Shown: positions 46,330 to 54,358 of the stretch, piece by piece
How the letters are laid out: each line of letters opens with the position of its first letter
How positions within the stretch are numbered: position 1 is the first letter of the stretch
DNA from: Deltaproteobacteria bacterium
GTDB lineage: Bacteria; Desulfobacterota; Desulfomonilia; UBA1062
Reading direction: 5' to 3'
Assembly (NCBI GenBank): GCA_017992605.1
Contig: JAGOOG010000009.1
Span: 28,649-92,648 of the forward strand
Length of the DNA: 64,000 nucleotides
Notes under the pieces: model-generated
Told to the model about the DNA's origin: nothing
What the model saw: the letters and a program-made list of their open reading frames with translations, nothing else
The model's database searches: none
Position numbers and translations under genes: made by a program

Positions 46330-47348
46330 AGCTCGTAGCCAAGAAAGACGTCGTTCATGTCCTCGAAGCCTGGTCGAAAGACTACTCCATCCTGGCCCCG
46401 AGCCTCCGCGAGAATGGAGACTGTGTGTTCGACGCCTTCGATGCCTCCATGTTCACCATCGAGTACCGCAAGCCTCCCATGCCCCCCAAGTCGTCATACC
46501 TGCCACAGAACGAGTCCATCTTCTCGGTGGAGAACGGCACGTTCACGCCGGTCATCCACCACGAGAAGACCATGCTCTTCGGCATCAGAGCGTGCGACCT
46601 CACGGGCATCCGCCAGGCACGGAGCTTCTACAGCAGGGACGTGGATGACGTGTATCACCGGTCCCACGCCGAGGACACCCTCATCGTGGTGCATGCCTGC
46701 AGCTGGCCTCAGAACGAAACCTGCTTCTGCACCACGGTTCACAGCGGACCCTATGCCCAGGAGGGATTCGACATCCAGCTCTTCGACATGGGCACCGACT
46801 TCCTGGTTGAGTCAGGTTCCGATGCCGGCAGGTTTCTGATCACGCAGGAACCCTTCCGGGACTTCGACGTGGATGATGCTGCGGAACGCCTGAGCAGGGT
46901 CAAGCACATGGCCCACAACTCCATCCCCATCGTCGTGGAGGTCGTCGACGCCATGGAGGTCCTCAAAGGTGCCGGTGCCAACGAGGGCGTGTGGGAGCAC
47001 TTCGGCAGGAAATGCATTACCTGCGGCGGGTGTGTCTATGTCTGCCCGACCTGCACCTGCTTCAACGTGGTCGACCGTGTCACCGCGGAAGGCAGCGGCG
47101 AACGGATGCGCACCTGGGACACCTGCCTGTATGCCGGCTTCACCCGCGAGGCATCGGGACACAATCCACGACCCAGCCAGGCCTCACGACTCAAGAGAAG
47201 GCACGAGCACAAGCTTGTCCATTTCAACCCCGTCGACAACCAGGGCGCCCTGTGCGGGTGCGTCGGATGCGGCAGGTGCTCGGACTACTGCCCGGTCCAC
47301 ATCGGCACCCTGGAAGTGGTCAAGGCCATTGCCGACCATATCTATTGA
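46326..47348 (+). CDS. 4Fe-4S dicluster subunit, AsrA/HydB-like
   Basis: A 340-residue electron-transfer protein related to anaerobic sulfite reductase A and hydrogenase beta subunits. The N-terminal part carries ITHHEKT-like FGIRACDLTGIRQA and CSWPQNETCFC. The C-terminal part holds two 4Fe-4S ferredoxin motifs, CITCGGCVYVCPTC and CVGCGRCSDYCP. It probably sits between the formate dehydrogenase and the flavin subunit. The start overlaps the FDH stop (ATGA), so the three genes form one translated unit. Confidence 0.88.
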   Translation: MKLVAKKDVVHVLEAWSKDYSILAPSLRENGDCVFDAFDASMFTIEYRKPPMPPKSSYLPQNESIFSVENGTFTPVIHHEKTMLFGIRACDLTGIRQARSFYSRDVDDVYHRSHAEDTLIVVHACSWPQNETCFCTTVHSGPYAQEGFDIQLFDMGTDFLVESGSDAGRFLITQEPFRDFDVDDAAERLSRVKHMAHNSIPIVVEVVDAMEVLKGAGANEGVWEHFGRKCITCGGCVYVCPTCTCFNVVDRVTAEGSGERMRTWDTCLYAGFTREASGHNPRPSQASRLKRRHEHKLVHFNPVDNQGALCGCVGCGRCSDYCPVHIGTLEVVKAIADHIY

Positions 47349-47366
47349 GTCACCGGAGGGATTGGT

Positions 47367-47771
47367 ATGACGGATACGAAGAAGAAGATACTCATCATTG
47401 ATGATGACAGGGATTATGGCGATGCCCTCAAGATCGTCCTGGAAAACAACGGCTACCAGGTGAACCACGCGCTGACCATCGGCGAGGGCCGCAGTTCCGT
47501 GGAGAACTATCAGCCCGACCTCATCATCCTCGATGTCATGATGGAAAAGCACACCGACGGGTTCGACCTCTGCGCCGATCTGAAAAACGACAACGCCTGC
47601 CGTATGATCCCCATCATCATGGTGACGGCGGTGACGGAGAAGACAGGATTCAAGTTCTCGCCGGAGACGGACGGCGAATACCTCCCCGCTGACGACTACA
47701 TATCGAAGCCCGTACCAGTCTCCGAACTCCTCGCCCGTGTCAACAGACTCCTGGCGGTTCAGGGAGGGTAG
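47367..47771 (+). CDS. Stand-alone response regulator receiver (1)
   Basis: A 134-residue receiver. Acidic residues are in LIIDDDRDYG, phosphorylation Asp56 in IILDVMMEKHTDGFDL, and the switch Lys in YISKPV. An insertion of about 17 residues (EKTGFKFSPETDGEYLP) lies between the conserved MVTA and the Lys strand. No output domain. It has a good ribosome binding site (GGAGGG) and lies 18 bp behind the FDH module, so it is probably in that operon. Confidence 0.88.
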   Translation: MTDTKKKILIIDDDRDYGDALKIVLENNGYQVNHALTIGEGRSSVENYQPDLIILDVMMEKHTDGFDLCADLKNDNACRMIPIIMVTAVTEKTGFKFSPETDGEYLPADDYISKPVPVSELLARVNRLLAVQGG

Positions 47772-47829
47772 CAGCATTCCGGGCCGATCTCTCCCCGTGG
47801 TGGTTCACCCGGCGATAATGGAGTTCGTT

Positions 47830-47893
47830 CCGCCCGAAGGGTGCCGTTTCCAGTCCGTCATGGTAACGGTTCCCTTCGGGCGGTTTGAATTTT
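47830..47893 (+). terminator. Intrinsic terminator after the formate dehydrogenase operon
   Basis: CCGCCCGAAGGG (47830-47841) pairs perfectly with CCCTTCGGGCGG (47872-47883), with an inner CCGTT/AACGG helix. It is followed by TTTGAATTTT. The long two-part stem ends transcription before the sensor kinase promoter at 47943. Confidence 0.8.
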
Positions 47894-47942
47894 CTCATGG
47901 TGCCGATACGTCTGCATCATCATGGAATCCCTGCATGTTCCG

Positions 47943-47971
47943 TTGATCAGACCGGTACAGGGTGTTATAGT
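47943..47971 (+). promoter_or_regulatory. Sigma-70-type promoter for the sensor kinase
   Basis: TTGATC, exactly 17 bp, TATAGT (five of six at -10). Transcription would begin near 47978, so the ATG at 47977 cannot be the normal start and the ATG at 48025 is favoured. Confidence 0.6.
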
Positions 47972-48024
47972 AGTCGATGAAGACGATATTCCTGAGCGGA
48001 GCAGGGGATCGACGTGAGCATTCC

Positions 48025-49998
48025 ATGAAATTACAGAGCCGCCTTGTCATCGGGTTTCTGACCGCCACATGCCTCACCGCCGCGGTGGCTTCAATGGTGG
48101 GCATCACGATGATCAACAAGTCCACCCTGGACGAGGTGCAGCGCAAGGTCCAGCAGGACATCAACACGGCCAAGCTCGTCTACCGGCACAACCTGGAGCG
48201 CCTCGAGTACCAGCTCCAGTTCATCGCACTGCGGTCGCCCATACACGAGGCCATCCTCAGCGGCAATCTCGAGGTTCTCGAAGACCTGCGCGTGATCATC
48301 AGGAGCGGAACCTACGTGTCGGTGGGTCCCATGGCACTGGACATGCTCACCCTGGTCGACACGAACGGCAAGGTCATATACCGGGCTGCCAATCCCGACG
48401 CCAAGGGCGATGTCATCCTCTGGGACTCGGTGGTCCGGGTCTGCCTTCTCGAAAGGAAGCCCAAGTCCTCGACCGTCATCATGCCCTACGACGTCATCGT
48501 GGCGCAGAACCCGAAGCTTGCGGAACGCGTGCAGATCCCGATCGTCAAGACCGAGAAATCCGTGGAGATCAAAGAAAAGATCCTCACCGAGGGCATGGTG
48601 CTCAGGGCCGCCTATCCCATCGTGGACAGAAGCGGCAGGCTGCTCGGTGCCCTGGTGGGCGGCGTCCTGCTGAATCGCGACTACGGCATCGTCGACACCA
48701 TCAAGGAGACCGTCTACCTGGCAGAGCGGTACCGGGACAGGGACATGGGGTTTGCCACCATATTCCTGGGCGGTGTCCGCATATCCACCAACGTCATGAC
48801 CAGAGAGAACGACCGGGCAGTGGGAACCATCGTCTCCAAGGAGGTCTACGACCAGGTCATCGGCCGCGGCAAGGACTGGATCGGCAGGGCCTTTGTGGTG
48901 AACGACTGGTACATCAGCTCGTACACCCCCATATGGGACATCGACAACAGGATCATAGGCATGCTCTATACCGGCATCCTCGAGGCCAAGTACAGGGACA
49001 TGATGATGAAGACCGTGCTCATCTTCCTCGGCGTCACTGCTTTGGGCATGGTGATCGCCTTTCTGGTCTCCTTCAGGCTCGGCCAGAGCATCATACGCAG
49101 GATCAGGATCCTGAACCAGGCCACCGAGGCCATCGCCTCGGGGGACCTCGATTACCAGCTCCCTCCCGGCCGTTCGTCCGGCTTCGACATGCTCGATGAA
49201 GCCTTCAACAATATGGCGAGGTCCCTGAAGGATCGTGACGACCGGCTCCAGAAGGCCTTCCAGCGCATCACCGTCACCGAGCGCCTCGCGTCGCTCGGCC
49301 AGATGGCGGCGGGGGTGGCTCACGAAATCAACAATCCCCTCGGCGGCATCCTCCTGTACAGCAACCTCGTGCTAGAGGAGATGAACCCGCAAGACGCGGC
49401 GCGTGAGAACATGGAAAAGATCATCTACCAGACCGAACGCTGCAAGAAGATCGTGCAGAACCTCCTGGACTTCGCCAGGACCCCGTCGGGCGACATGACC
49501 CCCCTGTCGGTCAATGATGTCATCATGACATCGCTGAATCTCGTCAAGGACCAGTCCATCTTCCACGGCATAGAGGTGAAAACGGCATTCGCAGAAGACC
49601 TCCCCCAGGTCATGGGGGACCCGTCGCGCCTCGAGGAAGTCTTCCTGAACCTGTTCATCAATGCCACTGATGCCATGTGCGGCAAAGGCGTTCTCACGAT
49701 TGAGACCAGGTTCTCGAGCACCGGCGCGCTGAAGATACTGATCAGCGACACGGGAAAGGGAATCGACAAGGCCTATCTACCCCATATCTTCGAGCCCTTC
49801 TTCACCACCAAGGACCCCGGCCAGGGCACGGGCCTCGGCCTGTCTATAACCTATGGGATCATCCAGAAACACGGCGGCTTCATCGACGTCATGAGCGATC
49901 CCGGCAAGGGAACGACCTTCACGATCACCCTGCCTCCTGCCGGCAATTCATCACGGTTCGAGAAAAAGCATTCTCGGGAGGAATGCAGCATTGGCTAA
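48025..49998 (+). CDS. Membrane sensor histidine kinase with Cache-like domain
   Basis: A 657-residue NtrB/PAS-less kinase. One N-terminal span ([24 protein letters not shown]) is followed by a large periplasmic Cache-like sensor (about residues 30-310). A second span is [20 protein letters not shown] and a HAMP domain follows. The kinase core has the phosphorylated His in [23 protein letters not shown] box LFINATDAM, and G boxes ISDTGKGID and [18 protein letters not shown]. The next gene overlaps it by eight bases and encodes its likely NtrC partner. Confidence 0.9.
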   Translation: MKLQSRLVIGFLTATCLTAAVASMVGITMINKSTLDEVQRKVQQDINTAKLVYRHNLERLEYQLQFIALRSPIHEAILSGNLEVLEDLRVIIRSGTYVSVGPMALDMLTLVDTNGKVIYRAANPDAKGDVILWDSVVRVCLLERKPKSSTVIMPYDVIVAQNPKLAERVQIPIVKTEKSVEIKEKILTEGMVLRAAYPIVDRSGRLLGALVGGVLLNRDYGIVDTIKETVYLAERYRDRDMGFATIFLGGVRISTNVMTRENDRAVGTIVSKEVYDQVIGRGKDWIGRAFVVNDWYISSYTPIWDIDNRIIGMLYTGILEAKYRDMMMKTVLIFLGVTALGMVIAFLVSFRLGQSIIRRIRILNQATEAIASGDLDYQLPPGRSSGFDMLDEAFNNMARSLKDRDDRLQKAFQRITVTERLASLGQMAAGVAHEINNPLGGILLYSNLVLEEMNPQDAARENMEKIIYQTERCKKIVQNLLDFARTPSGDMTPLSVNDVIMTSLNLVKDQSIFHGIEVKTAFAEDLPQVMGDPSRLEEVFLNLFINATDAMCGKGVLTIETRFSSTGALKILISDTGKGIDKAYLPHIFEPFFTTKDPGQGTGLGLSITYGIIQKHGGFIDVMSDPGKGTTFTITLPPAGNSSRFEKKHSREECSIG

Positions 49999-51361
49999 GA
50001 AGACCAGGCGTATTCTGATCATCGACGACGAGGAGTCCATCCGCGACGGCTGCCAGCAGATACTTGTCCGCATGGGCCATGATGTGGAGAGCACCGGCGA
50101 CGCCGAACACGGGCTTCAGCTCGCTCAGACCAACCGTTTCGACCTCATCCTGCTGGACGTGAGGCTGCCCAAGATAGAGGGCCTCGAGATCCTCAGGATG
50201 CTGAAGAAGGAACAGACCATCTCTGCAAAGATCATTATCATAACCGGATACGGCACCATCCCCCTCGCCGTGGAGGCGATGCGCCTGGGGGCCAGGAACT
50301 TCCTCACCAAGCCCTTCGGAGCGGGAGAACTGAGGAGCGCCGTGCAAGACAGCCTGGTCACGGCCAGACTTGGTGAGCACGACGATTCGCTGTCCATGCT
50401 CATCGGCGGCAGCGACTATATGAGGGAACTCAAGGACACCATCAAGCGCATCGCCCAGACCGACACCTCGGTTCTCATCACCGGGGAGAGCGGTACGGGC
50501 AAGGAGCTCGTGGCTCGGACCATACACAACCTGAGCAGACGCTCGGGCAAGCCCTTCATGCCGGTGGACTGCTCCTCTCTGGTTCACAACCTCATGGAGA
50601 GCGAGCTCTTCGGCCACGTCAAGGGCGCCTTCAGCGGAGCCACGGAAACGAGGGAAGGACGGTTTCAGCTGGCCGACAAGGGTACCCTGTTCCTGGACGA
50701 GATATCAAACATCACCCTCGACACCCAGGCCAAGCTCCTGCGCGTCATCCAGGAACAGGAGATACCCAGGGTCGGCAGTTCCATTCCCGAAAAGGTCGAC
50801 GTGAGGCTCATCACGGCCACCAACAAGGACCTGCGCGCAGAGGTCGATGCAGGCGCTTTCAGGGAAGACCTCTTCTACCGCATCTCGGTGGTTCCCATCC
50901 ACATCAGGCCGTTGCGCGAACACCGCTCAGACATCGTCGAAATCGCCCAGCACTACCTGGAGATCTATCGGGAGAAACACTCCTGCCTCGCACAGCGATT
51001 CTCCCAGGAGGCGGTCAAGTCGCTGAACACCTATACCTGGCCCGGCAATATCCGGGAGCTCAAGAACACCATCGAACGTCTGTGCGTACTCTCCGACCAT
51101 GAGGAGGTGACGCTGTCGGACATCCTGTACTACGGTCAGGACACCCGGGCCAAGGCGCCCGTCGTGGATCCCTTCTCCGGCAGGATGCGACTGGTGGATG
51201 TCGAGAGGGAACACATCGAGAAGGCCCTCAAGCATTTCCATTACCACATGAACAAGACCGCCGGATTCCTGGGCATAGACCGCAAGACGCTGCGAAGCAA
51301 GATCAGGATCTACGGCATCGCCATGGACCCCGAGAAGGGAGACCTGCCGGACGAGTCATGA
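49991..51361 (+). CDS. Sigma-54-dependent response regulator (NtrC family)
   Basis: A 456-residue activator. The receiver has phosphorylation Asp in LILLDVRLPKIEG and Lys in FLTKPF. The AAA+ domain has Walker A GESGTGKELVAR, the sigma-54 contact loop as GAFSGA instead of GAFTGA, Walker B GTLFLDEISN, and the sensor motif FREDLFYRISVVPIHIRPLREH. A Fis-type helix-turn-helix closes it (HMNKTAGFLGIDRKTLRSKIR). It starts with TTG 49991, nine bases after GGAGG. It is a candidate activator of the sigma-54 promoters at 51472 and 43377. Confidence 0.92.
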   Translation: MAKKTRRILIIDDEESIRDGCQQILVRMGHDVESTGDAEHGLQLAQTNRFDLILLDVRLPKIEGLEILRMLKKEQTISAKIIIITGYGTIPLAVEAMRLGARNFLTKPFGAGELRSAVQDSLVTARLGEHDDSLSMLIGGSDYMRELKDTIKRIAQTDTSVLITGESGTGKELVARTIHNLSRRSGKPFMPVDCSSLVHNLMESELFGHVKGAFSGATETREGRFQLADKGTLFLDEISNITLDTQAKLLRVIQEQEIPRVGSSIPEKVDVRLITATNKDLRAEVDAGAFREDLFYRISVVPIHIRPLREHRSDIVEIAQHYLEIYREKHSCLAQRFSQEAVKSLNTYTWPGNIRELKNTIERLCVLSDHEEVTLSDILYYGQDTRAKAPVVDPFSGRMRLVDVEREHIEKALKHFHYHMNKTAGFLGIDRKTLRSKIRIYGIAMDPEKGDLPDES

Positions 51362-51471
51362 GGGGCAAAGGGGGTTATCTGCCTCCTCCGTGGGGTGTTT
51401 CTCCCCATCCCCAAGCAGATGAGAAAGATCGTTGTGGTGCTTATCTGTTGTTATATCAGTCGGTTTATAAA

Positions 51472-51487
51472 TGGCACTCTCCTTGCT
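51472..51487 (+). promoter_or_regulatory. Sigma-54 (-24/-12) promoter upstream of the second receiver gene
   Basis: TGGCAC, TCTCC, TTGCT: a perfect match to TGGCAC-N5-TTGCW, 38 bp upstream of the start at 51525. Upstream, TTATCTG at 51375 and 51441 and its reverse form CAGATGAG at 51416 may be activator sites. Confidence 0.78.
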
Positions 51488-51524
51488 TTTCTCTGGTACG
51501 AGATCCTTGAAGGAGGTATAGCCC

Positions 51525-51911
51525 ATGGATTCCAAAAAGAAGGTTCTCTTGATCGATGACGACAAGGATTTCCTCATGGCCACCAAACTCATCCTCGAAA
51601 AGGGAGGATACGAGGTTTTCCTTGCCGAGGACGGCAAGTCCGGCATCGACATGGCCAAGTCCGTATCCCCCGACATAGCCATCGTCGACATGATGATGGA
51701 GACCTGGAGCGAGGGGTTCAACGTGGTGTCACGGCTGCGGACCTCGGAGTCGGGCAAGCAGATCCCCCTTATCATGCTCAGCGCGGTCGACCTCCAGGGG
51801 CCCTACCAGTCTTTCGAGCCGCCCGATGAGCTCCCAACCGTGGACATGGTCCTCCACAAGCCCATCAAGGCGGACGACCTGCTCAAATACGTTGGCCAGC
51901 TCCTGAGGTAA
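51525..51911 (+). CDS. Stand-alone response regulator receiver (2)
   Basis: A 128-residue receiver close in design to the one at 47367. It has LLIDDDKDF, phosphorylation Asp55 in IAIVDMMMETWSEGF, LIMLSAV, and switch Lys in LHKPIK. It carries an insertion before the Lys strand (DLQGPYQSFEPPDELPTVD). No output domain. It lies under the strong sigma-54 element and directly before a hybrid kinase, suggesting a phosphorelay. AGGAGG precedes the ATG. Confidence 0.88.
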   Translation: MDSKKKVLLIDDDKDFLMATKLILEKGGYEVFLAEDGKSGIDMAKSVSPDIAIVDMMMETWSEGFNVVSRLRTSESGKQIPLIMLSAVDLQGPYQSFEPPDELPTVDMVLHKPIKADDLLKYVGQLLR

Positions 51912-51917
51912 CGGTTT

Positions 51918-53030
51918 ATGGAGGACAGGGAGAACGGCCCTGCGCAGATCCTCATCATAGACGATGAGGAGTCCATCCTCGACGGATGCAGGCAGGCCCT
52001 TGAGAAGTCCGGCTACACGGTGGTGACGTCCTCGGACGGTCATGAAGGCATAGGTCTGGCGCGGGCCAGGAAGCCCGACCTCGCCTTCATCGACCTGAAG
52101 ATGCCGAGCTGTTCGGGAATGGATGTCATCGATCTCCTGTCCAAGGAGATGCCCGGCATGGTCCTCATCGTGATCACCGGGTACGCGTCCATCGTTTCCG
52201 CAGTGGAGGCCATGAAGAAGGGGGCCTACGACTACCTCCCCAAACCCTTCACCCCTGACCAGATCCGTGCAGTGACCAAGCGTGGCCTCGAACACCGGTC
52301 CCTCAAGATCGAGGCGGACCGCCTGCGGGAGGAGAAGGAGCGCATGGAGCGGAGCTTCATCACCTTCGTGAGCCACGAGATGCGCTCCCCGCTGGTGACC
52401 ATCATGCAATATTTCGAGACGCTCAAGGTCATTGCGGACTCGGATCTGAGCGAAGCGGCCAAGGAGATCATCGAGCGCTGCGAGAAGCGCCTGCAGTCCC
52501 TGCACGACCTGGTTGACCACTGGCTCGACCTCTCCCGCATCGAAGACGGGTCCTTCTCCAGGACGCGCGTCCCCCTTCTCATCACCGACATCGTGGAACA
52601 GAGCATCGAGGAGCTCCGGCCCCTGTGCCAGAGACGGGAAATCACGCTGGAATCCTCTGGCATGCCGGATATGCCGAAGATCCTGGGCGACCGTGAGAGC
52701 CTGCTGCGGGTGTTCTCGAACATCATAGGCAACGCCACGAAATATACGCCGCCGGGCGGAAAGATATCCGTCTCCATGGGTTCTGACGACTACTACGTCT
52801 ACGTTACCATCGCGGACACGGGCGCGGGCATACCCTCGGACAAGCTCCCCTTCATCTTCGAGCCCTTCTTCCGGGTCAAGGGCAAGGAGGAACGACAGAA
52901 GGGTTCGGGGCTGGGGCTCACCTTCGTCAAGAAGATCATGGACGCCCACACGGGCAAGATCGACGTCACGTCCAAGGTCGGAGAGGGAACGACCTTCGTT
53001 CTGAAATTCCCGAGGCTCTACGAGCTCTGA
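51918..53030 (+). CDS. Receiver-first hybrid histidine kinase
   Basis: A 370-residue cytoplasmic protein. The N-terminal receiver has IIDDEESILDG, phosphorylation Asp in LAFIDLKMPSCSGM and Lys in YLPKPF. It is joined by a helical linker to a histidine kinase: H box FVSHEMRSPLVTIM, N box NIIGNATKYTPPGG, G boxes IADTGAGIP and GSGLGLTFVKKIMDAHTG. There is no membrane span or other sensor. Kinase activity is probably set by phosphorylation of its own receiver. Confidence 0.9.
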   Translation: MEDRENGPAQILIIDDEESILDGCRQALEKSGYTVVTSSDGHEGIGLARARKPDLAFIDLKMPSCSGMDVIDLLSKEMPGMVLIVITGYASIVSAVEAMKKGAYDYLPKPFTPDQIRAVTKRGLEHRSLKIEADRLREEKERMERSFITFVSHEMRSPLVTIMQYFETLKVIADSDLSEAAKEIIERCEKRLQSLHDLVDHWLDLSRIEDGSFSRTRVPLLITDIVEQSIEELRPLCQRREITLESSGMPDMPKILGDRESLLRVFSNIIGNATKYTPPGGKISVSMGSDDYYVYVTIADTGAGIPSDKLPFIFEPFFRVKGKEERQKGSGLGLTFVKKIMDAHTGKIDVTSKVGEGTTFVLKFPRLYEL

Positions 53031-53033
53031 GCC

Positions 53034-53258
53034 CTACTCGCTCTTTCCTTTCAGGCCCTCCCAGGGTCTGGTGTTGTCGAGTAGGAACTCCTCGCAGTTG
53101 TTCACCATGCATTCCCCGCACATGTGAACCATTTTCATGCTGGAGATCTGCCGCACGACGAAAAGCTTCTGGGAGTTCTGGCCGCAGAGGAAGCATTTGT
53201 CTGCTATGTCTTCCTGGTGGAACTCGTAGCACTGTTCGTCCATGTAAACGCACTTCAT
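53034..53258 (-). CDS. Small cysteine-rich protein
   Basis: A 74-residue protein with paired cysteines KCFLCGQ and MCGECMVNNCEEFL, suggesting a zinc ribbon or Fe-S site, plus an N-terminal CVYMDEQCYEFH. I do not recognise a family. Start ATG 53258 has AGGAG six bases upstream; a longer start at 53288 lacks one. It is convergent with the hybrid kinase (3-base gap) and divergent from the Nudix gene. Confidence 0.6.
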   Translation of the reverse strand: MKCVYMDEQCYEFHQEDIADKCFLCGQNSQKLFVVRQISSMKMVHMCGECMVNNCEEFLLDNTRPWEGLKGKSE

Positions 53259-53387
53259 GGGCATCTCCTGACTCTCCCTGTTTATCATAAACCAGTCTCG
53301 GCGGCAACAGGGGGCGACATCACGTAAAACGGCGAATGGTCAACATGGTGTTTCCGTGGTATCATGGACAAACACCGGGAGGCTCCC

Positions 53388-53948
53388 ATGAAGAAGGACT
53401 GGAACTACCTCTACTCCAAGACCGTGTTCCGGAACCGCCTCGTGAATGTCCGCCAGGACAGGTACCACTTCCTGCCCAACGACATCATCAAGGACTTCAC
53501 GGTCTTCGAACTGGGCGACTGGGTTAACGTCATCCCCCTGACCGACGACGGGAACGTCGTAACCATCCGCCAGTACCGTCACGGTATCAGGCGCGACACC
53601 CTGGAGATCCCGGGCGGTCTCATCTCGGAGGGAGACTCGAGCCCCATGGAGGCTGCCGTTCGCGAAATGACCGAGGAAACCGGCTATGTAAGCGACGACG
53701 TGGTGCACATCGGCACGGTCGAGCCCAACCCTGCCCTGCAGACCAACCGGTGCTACTCGTTCCTGGCCCTGAGCTGTACCCAGTCATCGGGCCAGTCGCT
53801 GGACCCCACCGAGTCCATCAGGGTGGATCTCGTGAAGAAGGAGGAGATCTACAGGATGATCAGGGAGCAGAAGATCACCCATGGCCTCGTCGTGGCCGCC
53901 TTCGCCCACCTGCTCCTCTACGAAGCCGACAGGACACACCCGGGATGA
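53388..53948 (+). CDS. Nudix hydrolase, ADP-ribose pyrophosphatase-like
   Basis: A 186-residue protein with the Nudix box GGLISEGDSSPMEAAVREMTEETGY spread over the expected G-x5-E-x7-REUxEExGU spacing. Upstream IRQYRHGIRRDTLEIPGG resembles ADP-ribose/ADP-sugar pyrophosphatases of the NudF kind. The exact substrate is not determinable. Start ATG 53388 follows GGGAGG; an upstream in-frame ATG lies at 53364. Confidence 0.88.
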   Translation: MKKDWNYLYSKTVFRNRLVNVRQDRYHFLPNDIIKDFTVFELGDWVNVIPLTDDGNVVTIRQYRHGIRRDTLEIPGGLISEGDSSPMEAAVREMTEETGYVSDDVVHIGTVEPNPALQTNRCYSFLALSCTQSSGQSLDPTESIRVDLVKKEEIYRMIREQKITHGLVVAAFAHLLLYEADRTHPG

Positions 53949-53961
53949 CACGGACGGGGTG

Positions 53962-53984
53962 CCTGCTCGCAGAGCAGGTCTTTT
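53962..53984 (+). terminator. Intrinsic terminator after the Nudix gene
   Basis: CCTGCTC, loop GCA, GAGCAGG: a perfect 7-bp stem followed by TCTTTT, 14 bp after the stop codon. Confidence 0.8.
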
Positions 53985-54007
53985 CGTGCGGATGCACAAT
54001 TTTCCTC

Positions 54008-54037
54008 TTGAGATTTCTGTAAAAATTGTCTTATAAT
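54008..54037 (+). promoter_or_regulatory. Promoter for the EF-like gene
   Basis: TTGAGA, 18 bp, TATAAT (perfect -10). The gene's GAGGAGG ribosome binding site follows 14 bases after the -10 box. Confidence 0.6.
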
Positions 54038-54064
54038 AGCAACAAGATATGAGGAGGTGCGGCA

Positions 54065-54325
54065 ATGGCTGGTGAGAAGAAACTGATCGGCAAAGTCACC
54101 CATTTCTTCAGCAAGATCAGCGTCGCGGGAATCCAGTTGGACGACACACTGAAGGTCGGCGACAAAATCTCCATCGAAGGCGCCACGACGGCGTTCGAAG
54201 AGAATATCGAATCCATGCAGATCGACAACAAGGCAGTGACGGTGGCCAACGCAGGCGACCTCATCGGCATCAAGGTAAAGGACAAGACCCGGGTCGGGGA
54301 CAGCGTGTATCTCGTCTCGGACTGA
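54065..54325 (+). CDS. Small translation-elongation-factor-like (EF-Tu domain 2-like) protein
   Basis: An 86-residue beta-barrel protein: KLIGKVTHFFSKISVAGIQLDD, LKVGDKISIEGATTAFEENIESMQID, and AGDLIGIKVKDKTRVGDSVYLV. The pattern is that of the isolated EF-Tu/EF-G domain 2 fold, annotated in archaea and anaerobes as a translation-factor-like protein and of unknown function. It stands alone between a terminator and the convergent cdaA-cdaR fusion, with its own promoter. Confidence 0.8.
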   Translation: MAGEKKLIGKVTHFFSKISVAGIQLDDTLKVGDKISIEGATTAFEENIESMQIDNKAVTVANAGDLIGIKVKDKTRVGDSVYLVSD

Positions 54326-54358
54326 CCTTGTGCTGAGGCACCTGGTTCTTCGCCCGGA

